Assembly: GCA_030180135.1 (NCBI GenBank)
Contig: CM058240.1
Span: 75,077,581-75,141,580, forward strand
Direction: 5' to 3'
Source of the DNA: Orychophragmus violaceus
Lineage: Eukaryota > Streptophyta > Magnoliopsida > Brassicales > Brassicaceae
DNA length: 64,000 nt
Of this stretch, positions 1 to 12,563 are shown piece by piece (the stretch's first letter is position 1; every line of letters begins with the position of its first letter). The translations under genes and the position numbers were made by a program. The notes under the pieces were generated by a model, which did not search any database, was not told where the DNA came from, and worked only from the letters and a program-made list of their open reading frames with translations.

Positions 1-543
<543 letters not shown>

Positions 544-559
<16 letters not shown>

Positions 560-1406
560 TTCTTCCCCACTTACAGGAATTCGGTCCCCGAATTATCCGT
601 TATTAAAAACTTTGAATTGGAACTGAACCCCGTAAGTCGCCACTCTGGAACTGATTCCACTGCTCTGATGCTCGAACGATGAACCAACTGAACTGTACTC
701 CCGATGCTTACTGACCTCTCAAACACCGTCTTGAACAAACCCAAAATACCGACGCCTTGAACTCTCCACACTGAGAACTTGAATCATGATCACTTCTGGT
801 TCCTCATCTCATTGCTTCACTGACTCCAATCTTGATTCTTGCAATTACTGATTCTGACTAAACTGCTCCATTCGAGTTTCTGATCCCATCTGCGCCAACT
901 AGTACCATTTTGAACCAACACGTCGGACGTACCCACTTTGCTTTAACCTCTGCGAATGTCACATTACCGACTTTCCCTTCATTTGATTGCTTCATCGATC
1001 ATATCTCTGATTCCCAAATCTACAATTCTGACTGCGTTGCTATACTCCGCTTCATGTATTCATCTGTGCCGATCAATGCTCCAGGCTTCCTTGATTACGC
1101 AATAATAACTCGCTCTCCATTCCCGTCGCTTAACTTGTTTTTAATGAGTACCCCGCCTCGAGTGACTTTCTTTCTTCCAACTAAACCGCCATACTCATGC
1201 TCGCCTCGACCCTCTTCAATCACTGATCTCCATGCTTTGTTGACTTCTGAGCTGTTCTTCCCACTGTTACCCTCAAACGGACGCTTCCACTGACTTTGAT
1301 GCTTCTGTATTTCTTTACTAACTCATCAACAAATCCGTCTTGATCTCTTCTTCTACTGATACCCACTCTGGTGATGAAAATCCACTGGCTCACTTGCAGG
1401 CTCAGG
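544..1406. repeat. Contig-end copy 1 of an ~862-bp direct repeat flanking the N gap
   Basis: Bases 544-1406 (863 bp) recur at 1907-2767 (861 bp). The only difference seen is two extra C bases near 1152. The copy ends exactly at the first N. It contains the last 16 bases of the left LTR, the polypurine tract and part of the non-coding interior. Confidence 0.9.
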
Positions 1407-1906
1407 NNNNNNNNNNNNNNNNNNNNNNNNNNNNNNNNNNNNNNNNNNNNNNNNNNNNNNNNNNNNNNNNNNNNNNNNNNNNNNNNNNNNNNNNNNNNNN
1501 NNNNNNNNNNNNNNNNNNNNNNNNNNNNNNNNNNNNNNNNNNNNNNNNNNNNNNNNNNNNNNNNNNNNNNNNNNNNNNNNNNNNNNNNNNNNNNNNNNNN
1601 NNNNNNNNNNNNNNNNNNNNNNNNNNNNNNNNNNNNNNNNNNNNNNNNNNNNNNNNNNNNNNNNNNNNNNNNNNNNNNNNNNNNNNNNNNNNNNNNNNNN
1701 NNNNNNNNNNNNNNNNNNNNNNNNNNNNNNNNNNNNNNNNNNNNNNNNNNNNNNNNNNNNNNNNNNNNNNNNNNNNNNNNNNNNNNNNNNNNNNNNNNNN
1801 NNNNNNNNNNNNNNNNNNNNNNNNNNNNNNNNNNNNNNNNNNNNNNNNNNNNNNNNNNNNNNNNNNNNNNNNNNNNNNNNNNNNNNNNNNNNNNNNNNNN
1901 NNNNNN
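1407..1906. other. Assembly gap of exactly 500 N
   Basis: A run of 500 N, a typical scaffold placeholder of unknown size. Because the sequence entering the gap and the sequence leaving it are the same ~862 bp, the real gap size is probably negative (overlapping contigs). Confidence 0.98.
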
Positions 1907-2767
1907 GGAACAGGATATTACATTCTTCCCCACTTACAGGAATTCGGTCCCCGAATTATCCGTTATTAAAAACTTTGAATTGGAACTGAACCCCGTAAGT
2001 CGCCACTCTGGAACTGATTCCACTGCTCTGATGCTCGAACGATGAACCAACTGAACTGTACTCCCGATGCTTACTGACCTCTCAAACACCGTCTTGAACA
2101 AACCCAAAATACCGACGCCTTGAACTCTCCACACTGAGAACTTGAATCATGATCACTTCTGGTTCCTCATCTCATTGCTTCACTGACTCCAATCTTGATT
2201 CTTGCAATTACTGATTCTGACTAAACTGCTCCATTCGAGTTTCTGATCCCATCTGCGCCAACTAGTACCATTTTGAACCAACACGTCGGACGTACCCACT
2301 TTGCTTTAACCTCTGCGAATGTCACATTACCGACTTTCCCTTCATTTGATTGCTTCATCGATCATATCTCTGATTCCCAAATCTACAATTCTGACTGCGT
2401 TGCTATACTCCGCTTCATGTATTCATCTGTGCCGATCAATGCTCCAGGCTTCCTTGATTACGCAATAATAACTCGCTCTCCATTCCCGTCGCTTAACTTG
2501 TTTTTAATGAGTACCGCCTCGAGTGACTTTCTTTCTTCCAACTAAACCGCCATACTCATGCTCGCCTCGACCCTCTTCAATCACTGATCTCCATGCTTTG
2601 TTGACTTCTGAGCTGTTCTTCCCACTGTTACCCTCAAACGGACGCTTCCACTGACTTTGATGCTTCTGTATTTCTTTACTAACTCATCAACAAATCCGTC
2701 TTGATCTCTTCTTCTACTGATACCCACTCTGGTGATGAAAATCCACTGGCTCACTTGCAGGCTCAGG
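1907..2767. repeat. Contig-start copy 2 of the ~862-bp direct repeat
   Basis: Starts at the first base after the N run and repeats 544-1406 with one 2-bp deletion, then continues into unique interior sequence at 2768. This is probably the same genomic locus as copy 1. Confidence 0.9.
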
Positions 2768-4109
2768 TTAAACTGCTTCTTGTAACACCATCTTGTCTCT
2801 CGGGTTTGGGTTCGGTCTCGTGTCCTCGTCAAATGGTCCATCACATCCTACATCAACAACCTCAACAACACTGGAACGGTTAGACCTCTTTTAACTTAAT
2901 CCCGATATCACTTCCTCATAGAAATATGGTTACTTAGTCATGTACCTTACGGTCACACATGGCTAAATAACAATATCCTATAATTCCGCCCAATCTCAAA
3001 TAAGTTTTCTAAAAAAAACCGCTTTATCAATTCTGAGCTTACCAAAAACAATTCTAACCAAGCAAACCAAACGATCTCGCTAATCAAAAATCAAAAATCA
3101 CTTTCTAGCAACCTAGCGATTAAACGAAATGCAAAGATTCAAAATCAACAACTACCAACCTAGCGAGCAATCACAGCAATTCAAAATTCTAATAACCTAA
3201 CAAGGCAGTCAATCACACACAATCAATCAAGCATGCAAATCGGCGTTTGCAGTTTGTCTCTTAGGGTTCTGTTGGAAACCGTCTGCTCGGACCATCATCT
3301 ATTTTCACATCGTAACTATATTGCATTCACAACCATCATGAGTATGCAATATAACCACTCCACTACTCAAAACGACAACCAAAATACTCCACATCTATGT
3401 AAGTAAAAGACCTATTCACGGCATAGAGTTTTAGATACGTAGGTCCGTCGGAGTCTACATACTAGTGGTTCCCAATCTGTCCCCAAAATAAACACCGCTA
3501 CAAACAACCGATATACACACATCAAAAGCGAGTTAGAGCCCTTACTTACCTGGGCCTAATCTATTTCCTAATCTCTAACATGAGTGGTATAACTCATGTG
3601 GATCCTAATCGACAGGTGCGCCAGGAAGATGGAATGAGTGTGGTGGTGGTGGCGGAGCTACGCAGTCTTGATCATGTCATGAAACGAGCGCAATGCACTT
3701 CTTGGCCGACAGGAGATGTGCTCGTGGTGACGACGACTGATACTTCTGGGCAACAACGCTGGTAATAATAGAATAATATCTAGTGGTGATGGCTGCTGGT
3801 GAGTGACCCCGAACTTCTGAGTCTCTGTTAGCTTGAGGAAACAGTCCACCATCATGTCTGCCTAGATCGTCAATACGGATGTCGCTTCTACTGACGTTGC
3901 AATCGCATACACACACCAATCCTCCTAGGACAACTCTGATGCGTGACTGCAACAAAACATAAAATGATTAGCACAATCCTAATAAAATACCCATTTTCCC
4001 CGGAGACGGACGCGACTCGGATTCCTAATGGTTGCATTGGCGACACATTTTGACTCGATAAATCGTTGAAAACTTTGAAAAACCGGAATATTCGAACCCA
4101 TGACGAACC

Positions 4110-4123
4110 ATGCTCTGATACCA
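4110..4123 (-). other. Primer-binding site of the LARD-like element (tRNA-iMet type)
   Basis: The plus strand reads TGCTCTGATACCACC, the complement of the common plant primer site TGGTATCAGAGCA. It lies a few bases from the LTR edge (TGTAATG at 4130). This sets the element on the minus strand and marks the right-hand repeat as its 5' LTR. Confidence 0.8.
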
Positions 4124-5394
4124 CCTTTTTGTAATGCCCCCTTCCCGTTTTCCGCTGACCGACGAGCTGACCGGCCAACAATCAAACAAGAACATGACCG
4201 ATCGAAACCGAGCAGTCATACAAGAAGAGTTTGTCACAATAGGAAAGCCAGAGACAGTCCGGTTTGAGTCAATGGCTCGAACCAAACCATCCTTGACTCC
4301 GTTTACCTCGTTTCCACGATACAAAGCTTTTCAACTTGTACCGTTTCCACGAATTGTGTTCGGTTCGGACGAAACCGTATATCAGGGAATTATTCCATTT
4401 TTATTACTTTAAAAATATAAATCTTATTCATAATGATAAACGGTATAATACAAAACATTAGCGAGCGCTCAAGAAATCCGCAACCGAAAATATAGTCAAA
4501 ATGCTTCACAACCGATACCCAATGCCAACCCGAGACTACTCCGAGTGTCCTACGCGTCCGCCGATCTACGCCAAACCTGAAAAAAACACAAAAGAGTCTA
4601 ATGAGTAATCTAAGATTACCCAGTGAGACGGCTCCCAACTAAAGGCTGCTATCAATCTAATAATCCCACCCAAAAATCCAAAATAACAATCAAGTATAAA
4701 TCGCTGGTCACGTGCTATCAAGACGTGATGAGCTCCACAACACACAAGCAATCAAATATCAACATAACATCACAAAAGTAACCAAGGAAATCGAGAACAC
4801 TGCGGCACATGCTCTCGATTAGACTCGATCTATCTATCGCATCTCTAACGCAATCTCCACACCATCTGGGCCCACTTTGCGAACTCGGTGACTTCCACTG
4901 GCCACTTAGCTGCCGCCACGGTAGCTAAAACCTCCCACGACTCCTAGGCAATAAGACGAAGTCCAACGGCTAGGACACCGTTCTCCGATCATCGATACGC
5001 GGTGACTCAGGCTACCCCTAAATAACCCAAGCTTCCATGCAGTCCGGTCCTAGGACGCGACCCCGTATTCTCCGGACCACACACCTTCAGACGTCACTCC
5101 ATATGTTAACATCTACCAGAACCACTACCGAAGGTACGTGCCTGATCAAGTAACTACCCGAGGATCCAATCGGGTCAGAAGTACCGGAACGCCATCTCTA
5201 GACTTGCGGGATCTAATGCGCCTTATAGAGTCCTAATAACAGAAATGTAAACACGCAGACTCGCTGGGACTCTATCACGCAATATCAATAAGGTCAAACA
5301 GAAACACTATCCAATCCATCCCGCAAGTCCTATCACCAACCTCCACATCACCCAAACTTACTCGGTCCCGTACCAGAGTAAGTATCTACAGTAC

Positions 5395-5514
5395 AGTCTA
5401 CTCGGCCCAACACCGAAGTAGATAAACAAGCAAGCAATCACACAATCAATCAACAGTCTACTCGGCCCAACACCGAAGTAGATAAACAAGCAAGCAATCA
5501 CACAATCAATCAAT
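5395..5514. repeat. Two-copy tandem repeat, 60-bp unit
   Basis: Two adjacent, apparently identical 60-bp units that each begin CAGTCTACTCGGCCCAACAC. It is a local duplication inside the long LTR, useful as a marker for other copies of the family. Confidence 0.9.
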
Positions 5515-6287
5515 CACAACACCACACAAACAATTAACTAGGTTATTCGCCTTCAATATTTCCTTAACGTTTACTCATTCTGTCCGGTACCTTGGGATTA
5601 GTGGATTACTAATCCCGTAGACGGTCCATCAATCATACCACTTCTTATCACTTCATAAGTTTCTTTTAGTAAGTCCTCGATCTGTCGGTTTAGAGTTAGT
5701 AAGATTACTAACTCCCCGACATCTCATTATTCATTAACTTTCATTCATTAATCCACCCGTTATTATATTCTAAGTGTGTTATGTCATTTAGCCGTATTTT
5801 AATCAACTCATAATTTTCCGTATATAGATTCATTTAGATACGTTCTTAAATACTTATATATACATATATGTCCTAACATGCCATTCTATATGTATGCATC
5901 ACCCAATCAAGCAATCAACGAACTATCAATCAATCAAGCAATCAAAGAACTATCTATGATTAGCATGCATCTCTTAACCTAACAGTTTAATTAATTAACC
6001 GAGTTATTAATCAACCTAGCCGTTCTAACCAATTCAATCAATCGGGTATGCAACCTAATCTATGGTTTATCAAATCCGGATCTATATGATTCTAGCTAAA
6101 TGCAACACACAATTTAGCCGACTCACAGTGTTTTTACGATGACGGATGTGTGGATTGACGAAACCCCCGAGACCCGAACTAAACCCGCTGCTACCCCGAA
6201 CCCTTCCCGAACCATTGACTCGCTTTGACCCGACCTTGACCTTGGTGATTCCAATGAACCTCCGAACCATCTTCTCTTTCCTCATTT

Positions 6288-6615
6288 TTGCTCTCCTCCG
6301 ATTTCTCTCTCTCCTCCGATTCTCTTTCTCTCCTCTTCCAGTTCTCTCTCTCTCTCCTCCGGTTCTCTCCTCCTTTTCTTTCTCCTCTCCGGTATTCCTC
6401 CATCTCTCTTATCTCACGCTCTTCTCTTCTTCTCCTTCTTCTTCTTCTTTTCTTGCTCCGGCTTCTTCTTCTTCCTCCTCCGGCTTCTTCCTCCGGCTTC
6501 TTCCTCCGGCTTCTTCGGCTTCTTCTTCCTCCTTCGGCTTCTTCTTCCTCCTTCGGCTTCTTCTTCTTCTTCTCTTCCTCTGACTTCTTCTCTCTTCTTC
6601 TTCTTTCTTCTTCTC
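6288..6615. repeat. Pyrimidine-rich (TCC/TTC/CT) low-complexity tract, left part
   Basis: Degenerate CTCCTCCG, CTTCTTC and CT repeats belonging to the long LTR; the first part matches the start of the window. The CRM element inserted here, and the tract resumes at 13397. Glu/Arg- or Ser/Leu-rich reading frames across it follow from base composition and are not genes. Confidence 0.9.
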
Positions 6616-7442
6616 TGATGCAAGATGGAAGCGTGATTGATGTAGAACAAGGACTGAAGTCACTCTCTTCTAGATCGTGAGTGGATATGTGGTGAGATGG
6701 ATTTAACCCTCGGTCTCTAGACTCCTTAGGATGAACGTTGAGATGATTAAATGGAAAGGAAGATGGATTGAATGTCGCCACACAAGAGATGAATGATCTT
6801 GTGATAAGACTGATCTAAGGTCGCTTGATATGACTCACAAGAAAGCTTAGAATCGAAGGTGTTTTCTCTCAAGAAGAAGAACTGCGTTATTTTATTGATA
6901 CTTGGTAAAAGATACACGGCTGCTAAGGATCCTTATAAAGGGGATCGTGCAGCTGTTGCCTTCTAGGGCAGAAACCTAATACAACGGCTACTAAAGTACT
7001 AAAATATCCTATGGTTCGAAATTAAAAGTAATACAGGGAAACTTGACTCACTTAAGCGACTAATACAGACTTTGACTCAGACAACTAATATAATGCTTGG
7101 ACCTGCAAAATGAACAAACACAATATATGAAATGAAATCATACCTTATTGAGCGTGTGTGGTCGTCCATGGGTGGGCCTAAGTGGGTTGGATTGAGAAGA
7201 TCATCCCTGAGTCTTCAATTGTCTTCTGTTGGGCCTCTAGACGCTACACTTGAATTCTGGCCGGTTGCTCTTGATAGTCTTGAGTTAGGAGACTCTGAAT
7301 TGACGTGTTGAACAGTGCTCTGAGTCTTCTAGTTCCTGATCTAGTCCTTGGAGAATCTCTCATGGTTGTAATGTCTTGAGCAGCAGGTACTTCTTCTAGA
7401 TCTTCTTGTCGTATCTCTATGCTTGAGTCAATGTCCTCATCA
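6616..7442 (-). repeat. 3' LTR of the CRM-like element
   Basis: 827 bp, starting TGATGCAAGATGG after the duplication TTCTC and ending CATCA before a pyrimidine run that is the polypurine tract on the minus strand. It contains the last 66 codons of pol (7244-7442), whose TAG stop differs from the right LTR copy. Confidence 0.9.
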
Positions 7443-9546
7443 TTCCCTCCCTCTTGAGAAGATTCTGACCTCAGAATCCCATCATCTGCATTATAAGGAA
7501 GCAAGTCAGCAACATTGAACACTGGCGAAATGGTCAACTCACCTGGCAGATCCAGCTTGTAGGCATTGTTGTTGACTCTCTCCAGCACTCGAAATGGTCC
7601 AGCTCCTCTTGGTGCTAGCTTGGATTTCCTTTGATTTGGGAACCTCTCTGTACGCATGTGAACCCACACCCAATCTCCTGGATTGAAGATGAGCTCCTTT
7701 CTCCCTTTGTCAGCAGCCTTCTTATACTTGGCCGTCTTCTCCTCTATGTTGGTCTTCACCTTCTGATGCAGCTTCTTGATCATCTCAGCCTTGGACTCTC
7801 CATCCTGATTAGTGACATCTAATGGCGGCAAAGGAACAAGATCTAAAGGGGTTTCTGGCTGAAATCCATATACAATCTCAAAAGGTGACAACTTAGTAGT
7901 AGAATGGTTAGCATGATTATAAGCAAACTCAACATATGGAATACAATCTAACCAATTCCGTAAGTTCTTACCAACCGTGGCTCTTAAGAGAGTAGATAGA
8001 GTTCTGTTTACAACCTCAGTTTGTCCATCAGTTTGTGGATGACAAGTTGTTGAGAAGAGTAGCTTGGTTCCTAGCTTCCTCCAAAGAACTCTCCAGAAAT
8101 GACTTAGAAACTTCGTGTCTCGGTCAGAAACAATAGTTCTTGGGATCCCATGCAAGCGTACTACTTCTTTAAAGAATAGCTCAGCAGTTTGAGTGGCGTC
8201 ATTAGTCTGGGCACAGGGAATGAAATGTGCCATCTTTGAGAACCTGTCCACTACAACAAAAATAGAATCCTTTCCTCGGATTTTGGGTAAGCCTAAAACA
8301 AAATCCATTGATATATCAACCCAAGGCATACTAGGAATAGGAAGTGGCATATATAAACCATGTGGATGTGACCTGGATTTGGCTTTGAGACAAGTTACAC
8401 ACTTGGAACAGAAACGTTCCACATCCTTCTTAAGGTGAGGCCAAAAGAAGTGTTCTACCAAAACGCTCAGAGTCTTATCCACTCCAAAATGTCCCATGAG
8501 TCCACCACCATGTGCTTCCTTGATCAACAAGTCTCGCATAGAACCCTGTGGAACACATAAACGTTTTTCCCTAAACAAATAGCCATTATGTAAGTAGAAG
8601 GAACCTGTTGGGGCAATGGTACAATCTTGATAGACTGAACCGAAGTCTGGATCATCTTTATATGCATCTTTGAGGTGCTCAAACCCTAAAACTTTAGCCT
8701 CCATAGTCGTGATCAGCATGTGTCTTCTTGATAATGCGTCAGCCACAACATTCTCCTTGCCCTTCTTGTACTTTATCACATATGGAAATGCTTCTACAAA
8801 CTCCATCCACTTAGCATGTCTTCTCTTCAGTGTTGTTTGTCCTCTAAGGTGCTTCAAAGTCTCATGATCAGTATGTATGACAAACTCCTTGGACAGAAGA
8901 TAGTGCTGCCATGTTTCCAACGACCTCACTAGTGCGTAGAGTTCCTTGTCGTACGTTGGGTAGTTCAAGCTGGCTCCACTTAGTTTCTCACTGAAGTAGG
9001 CTACTGGACGTCCTCCTTGAGTTAGCACAGCTCCAATACCTAAGCCTGAAGCATCACATTCAATCTCAAAGGTTTTGTTAAAATCAGGTAATACCAAAAC
9101 CGGTGCATGCGTCAGACGATCTTTGAGTCTGTTGAACGCGTCTTCTTGAGCTGATCCCCACTGAAATGCCACGTCCTTCTTGATCACAGCAGTAAGAGGG
9201 GCGGCTAAAGTACTGAAATCTTTGACAAAACGCCTATAGAAGCTTGCCAACCCGTGGAAACTCCTGACTTGTCCTATGTTGTTTGGTCTCGGCCATTCTT
9301 GGATGGCTTTGATCTTCTCTTGATCAACCTGTAAACCTTTGGAACTGACAACAAAACCTAGGAAAACCACTTCATCAGTACAAAATGAGCACTTCTTAAG
9401 ATTCCCATATAGGCATTCTTTTCGAAGTGTGTCAAGGACTAACTCAAGATGTTTCTGGTGATCCTCAAACGATTTGCTATAAACCAATATATCATCAAAA
9501 TAAACTACTACGAATTTACTGATGTATGCTCTTAGAACCTGGTTCG
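7244..9546 (-). pseudogene. pol part 2 of the CRM-like element: RT end, RNase H, integrase
   Basis: Continues pol after a frameshift near 9545. Order on the minus strand: the end of the RT palm with the FDD active-site context just upstream of 9487, thumb/connection, RNase H (IECDASGLGIGAVL and the HTDHETLKHL region), the integrase zinc-binding region (H-H, then CSKCVTC), a DDE core (MDFVLGLP, VSDRDTKF, GQTEVVNR) and a C-terminal domain ending in the basic PRTRSG motif. The last 66 codons lie within the 3' LTR. It stops at TAG (7244-7246); in the other LTR the same codon is sense and the frame runs 22 codons further. The protein part is 747 aa from the first Met. It is uninterrupted by itself but out of frame with the upstream RT half. 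Confidence 0.9.
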
Positions 9547-10092
9547 CCTCATGAAGGTGCTGGGTGCATTAGTTAGGCCAAATGGCATGACTAACCACTC
9601 ATAGAGCCCCTGCTTAGTCTTGAAAGCAGTCTTCCATTCGTCACCTTCTTTCATTCTTACTTGATGGTATCCACTCCTAAGATCAATCTTAGAAAACACA
9701 TTAGATCCAGATAGTTCATCAAGCATATCATCTAACCTTGGAATTGGATGTCGATATTTTATGGTGATGTTGTTGATTGCTCTGCAGTCTACACACATCC
9801 TCCAAGTTCCATCTTTCTTTGGCACTAAGAGAACTGGTACAGCACACAGACTCAAGCTTTCTCTAATGTAACCTTTCTCCATTAAGTCTTGAATCTGCTT
9901 CTCCAACTCCTTAGTTTCTGTTGGGTTCATACGGTAAGCTGGACGGTTGGGTAATGGTACACCGGGAACTAGATCAATCTGATGCTCTATTCCTCTGATG
10001 GGTGGTAATCCAGCTGGTATCTCTTCAGGGAACACATCCTTGTACCTGTCAAGCAATGATACAATCTCTGGTACAAGTACATTGTCCTGTGA
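9532..10092 (-). pseudogene. pol part 1 of the CRM-like element: reverse transcriptase N-terminal half
   Basis: In the same frame as gag-protease but separated from it by one TGA codon (10093-10095). It shows the conserved gypsy RT start (DRYKDVFPEEIP, YRMNP), the fingers motif (VLLVPKKDGTWRMCVDCRA), the first catalytic region (FSKIDLRSGYHQVR) and the MPFGLTNAPSTFM motif. A net loss of 4 bases near 9545 then shifts the frame before the second catalytic motif. RT copies element RNA to DNA in cytoplasmic particles; here it is split from its active site, so this copy cannot make full-length Pol without recoding. Confidence 0.9.
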
Positions 10093-11793
10093 TCATGTAA
10101 TCAACACATCTCTAAACACCATTAGTAGCACCGTTTCTTTACGTTCTAAAGCCTTATAGACAGTACTAGGAGTGATGTATAGGTTAGTTTTACTTACCTT
10201 GGCCTCGGCAGCAAATTTGGATTGCATCTCATGTACCTCTTGAGGCGATAAGGGAGCAAGCTGGAATATGCGCTTGTCATGTGTAAAGGATTGAGTGTTG
10301 GTGCGTCCATTGTGTATGACCTCTCTATCAAATTGCCATGATCGGCCTAGAAGCATATGGCCTACTTGCATTGGGACAACATCGCACAAAACTTCATCCT
10401 CATACTTCCCTATCTTGAACTGAATCAGGACTTGCTCATGTATCCTGATTTCTGTGCTTGAATCTAACCATCTCAGGCGGTATGGCCTCGGATGTTGGGT
10501 TGTCTTCAAACCTAGCTTTTCTACCATAATCTTGCTAGCAGCATTAGTACAAGATCCACCATCAATTATAAGACTACATACCTTGTTCTGAACTGAACAT
10601 CGAGTGAAAAACAAGTTTTCTCGTTGGATGGTGTCTGGATCACTCAAGGCGCTCAGCGCCCTGCATACAACTAACATCTCTCCTGTCTCGGGAAATGCTA
10701 CCTCTTCTTCTGAATCCGCAGCTTCAAGGTGTTCCTCTTCATCTTGAGACTCATATCCTCCATCAGGTGTTAGAATCATAACTCGCTGATTGGGACAATC
10801 TCGTGCATAGTGACCTTTACCCTGACACTTGAAACAAGTTATGTCTCTAGCTCTTGTATTAGAGGTTGAAGACTTACCTGAGTCAGGTAAGTTGTTCCTT
10901 GGCGCTTCATAAGCTGGCCTTTTATCTTGGGAACCTGAGGCAACAGTCTTGCCCTTGTCAGCATTCTTAGCTTGCGGTGCACTCCATTGATTCCTAGCCG
11001 GAGGTGCGTTCCATGAGTTATGTCTTGAGCGACTCGCTGCCGCTGTCTTCCTCTTGATTCCTTGTTCAGCCTGTATGGCTGCATGCAACAAATCATTAAG
11101 GTCATGACAAGGTTGACGTTCTACCTTTCTGGCGATCCGGTCATTGAGTCCATCAATGAAATGGCCCATGAGAACTTCTTCACTCTCGTCCAACGCCATC
11201 CGGTTCTTGAGTTGTTCAACGCTCTTGTTCTTATGTGACAACTGTCTGAACTGCTTTTGCATCTCTCTGTGGTAGTGTGGTGGCACAAATCGCCTCCTGA
11301 AGTTGTACTTCATGGCTGTCCAGGTTGTGATTCGCTCAAAGTTATTCCGCCTGCGGTCTTGGACTTCTCTGTCCCACCAAGTTAAAGCATGGTCCGTGAG
11401 TTGAGCCGAAGCTAGAGCTATCTTCTTCTGGTCATTGTACTCGTAGTAATCAAAGATGTACTCCATGCGCCTCTCCCAATCCAGATATGCTTCCGGATTA
11501 ACCCTACCTGCAAAAGTTGGCACAATTAGTTTCAAATCTTTTGCAAAGTTACGGTTTACCTCTTGTTGTGGTTGGCGATCACGGCGGTGGTGTTGATGAT
11601 CTCGGTTTCTCCCTCCTGCTCCTGCATTCATAGTATGCTCACTCTCCTCATCATCCGACTGCTCGTCATTCCTTGGAAGTTCTAGTCGTCCAACCCTTTG
11701 ATCAATCTGTCCGATCTGAGCTGACAAATCGTTCCTCAAGGCTTGGAGCGCTTCTAGCAGAGTTGCATTAGGGTCGACTTGGTCTCCTGCCAT
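10093..11793 (-). pseudogene. gag-protease part of the CRM-like element
   Basis: Start chosen at the Met of MAGDQVDPN (11793); an upstream in-frame Met at 11925 lies in the leader. Features: an N-terminal heptad-like stretch (LLEALQALRNDLSAQIGQID), a Ty3-type capsid region (YLDWERRMEYIFDYY, LTDHALTWWDRE), an Arg/Ser-rich linker, a CCHC zinc knuckle (CFKCQGKGHYARDC), an acidic stretch, and a retropepsin-like region in which the active site reads IIDGGS instead of the usual D-T/S-G. Gag forms the particle and binds RNA; the protease cleaves the polyprotein. The frame continues into RT with one intervening TGA, suggesting an originally single gag-pol frame. About 567 codons to the stop. Confidence 0.88.
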
Positions 11794-12563
11794 TGGTTTC
11801 CTGTTCCTACACACACTAGAGCAAGCGATCAAGGGACTAGGGAACAAAAGGCACAAAATAAGAAGGAAGATCCTAAGCAAACCTATGTTAACTTGTGATA
11901 CAAGCGATGCGTCAAGAACTGACACAAGATAAGGATCGGATGCAAATAAGAATCACGCTCGGTTTGATAAAAGAAGTTTTTGGAAAGTTGAAAACCGAAT
12001 TTAGGAAGATATAGAAAATCTTTTAGGACGTTTGAAAAGATTTAAATTTTTTTTTTTTTTTTTTTTTGAAAACGAGATTTAGCCAAAAAAAATAGGAACT
12101 AGAATATCTTAAAGATCTGGAAATATTTCGAAATCTTTTGGGAAAAGGAAAGAAACACTTTGAACCAAAAATTCTGATGAAAATCGGATCAAAAATGTTA
12201 AACTTCTTCTTCTTTGTTAAATCTCTTTTTTTTTTTGATGAATGCAAAGAAATAAGAACTAAAACAAAAGAACACAAAACAAACTCTTTTTTTTTTTTGA
12301 AAGTTGAAAACGAGTTGCAGCAAAGAAAAGAAAACTTCGATTCTAAAACCCTAAGATTGACAAGAACTTTCGCTTAATGGCTCAAGCACAAAGAAGCGAT
12401 TTCTAAATCGAAACAAGGGATTTGGTCAACAATGAAACTAGGTGAAACAAGACACTTTTTTTTTTTGAATGTAGAAATCGAAAGCTATAAACTAGATGCA
12501 AGGAAACCGAAAGGAAAAGGATAGATACACCTGATCTAGGAACCTTTCGGCTCTGATACCAGA
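11794..12563 (-). other. 5' leader and primer-binding site of the CRM-like element
   Basis: Non-coding leader of about 770 bp rich in poly-T/poly-A runs (12047-12067, 12229-12236, 12289-12298). CTCTGATACCAG at 12551-12562 is the complement of the tRNA-iMet-type primer site (CTGGTATCAGAG) and abuts the LTR end TGATGCA at 12564. Confidence 0.85.

Larger units (their letters stand above)
560..4129 (-). mobile_element. Non-coding internal region of the LARD-like element
   Basis: The region between the polypurine tract (560-573) and the primer-binding site (about 4110-4122) has no convincing gene on either strand; short ORFs show no retroviral motif. Subtracting the N gap and the duplicated contig end, the true interior is about 2.2 kb. 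Long LTRs around a short non-coding interior fit the class of large retrotransposon derivatives (LARDs), which depend on proteins from another element. That class call is inference; the LTR, PPT and PBS layout is seen. Confidence 0.65.

Noticed and set aside
1220..2045. Long ORFs crossing the N gap
   Set aside because: They exist only because N codons are read as X; the sequence is non-coding LARD interior.
6146..6781. Ser/Leu-rich and Glu/Arg-rich ORFs on both strands
   Set aside because: They are translations of the pyrimidine-rich repeat of the LTR in every frame; no domain and no codon structure.
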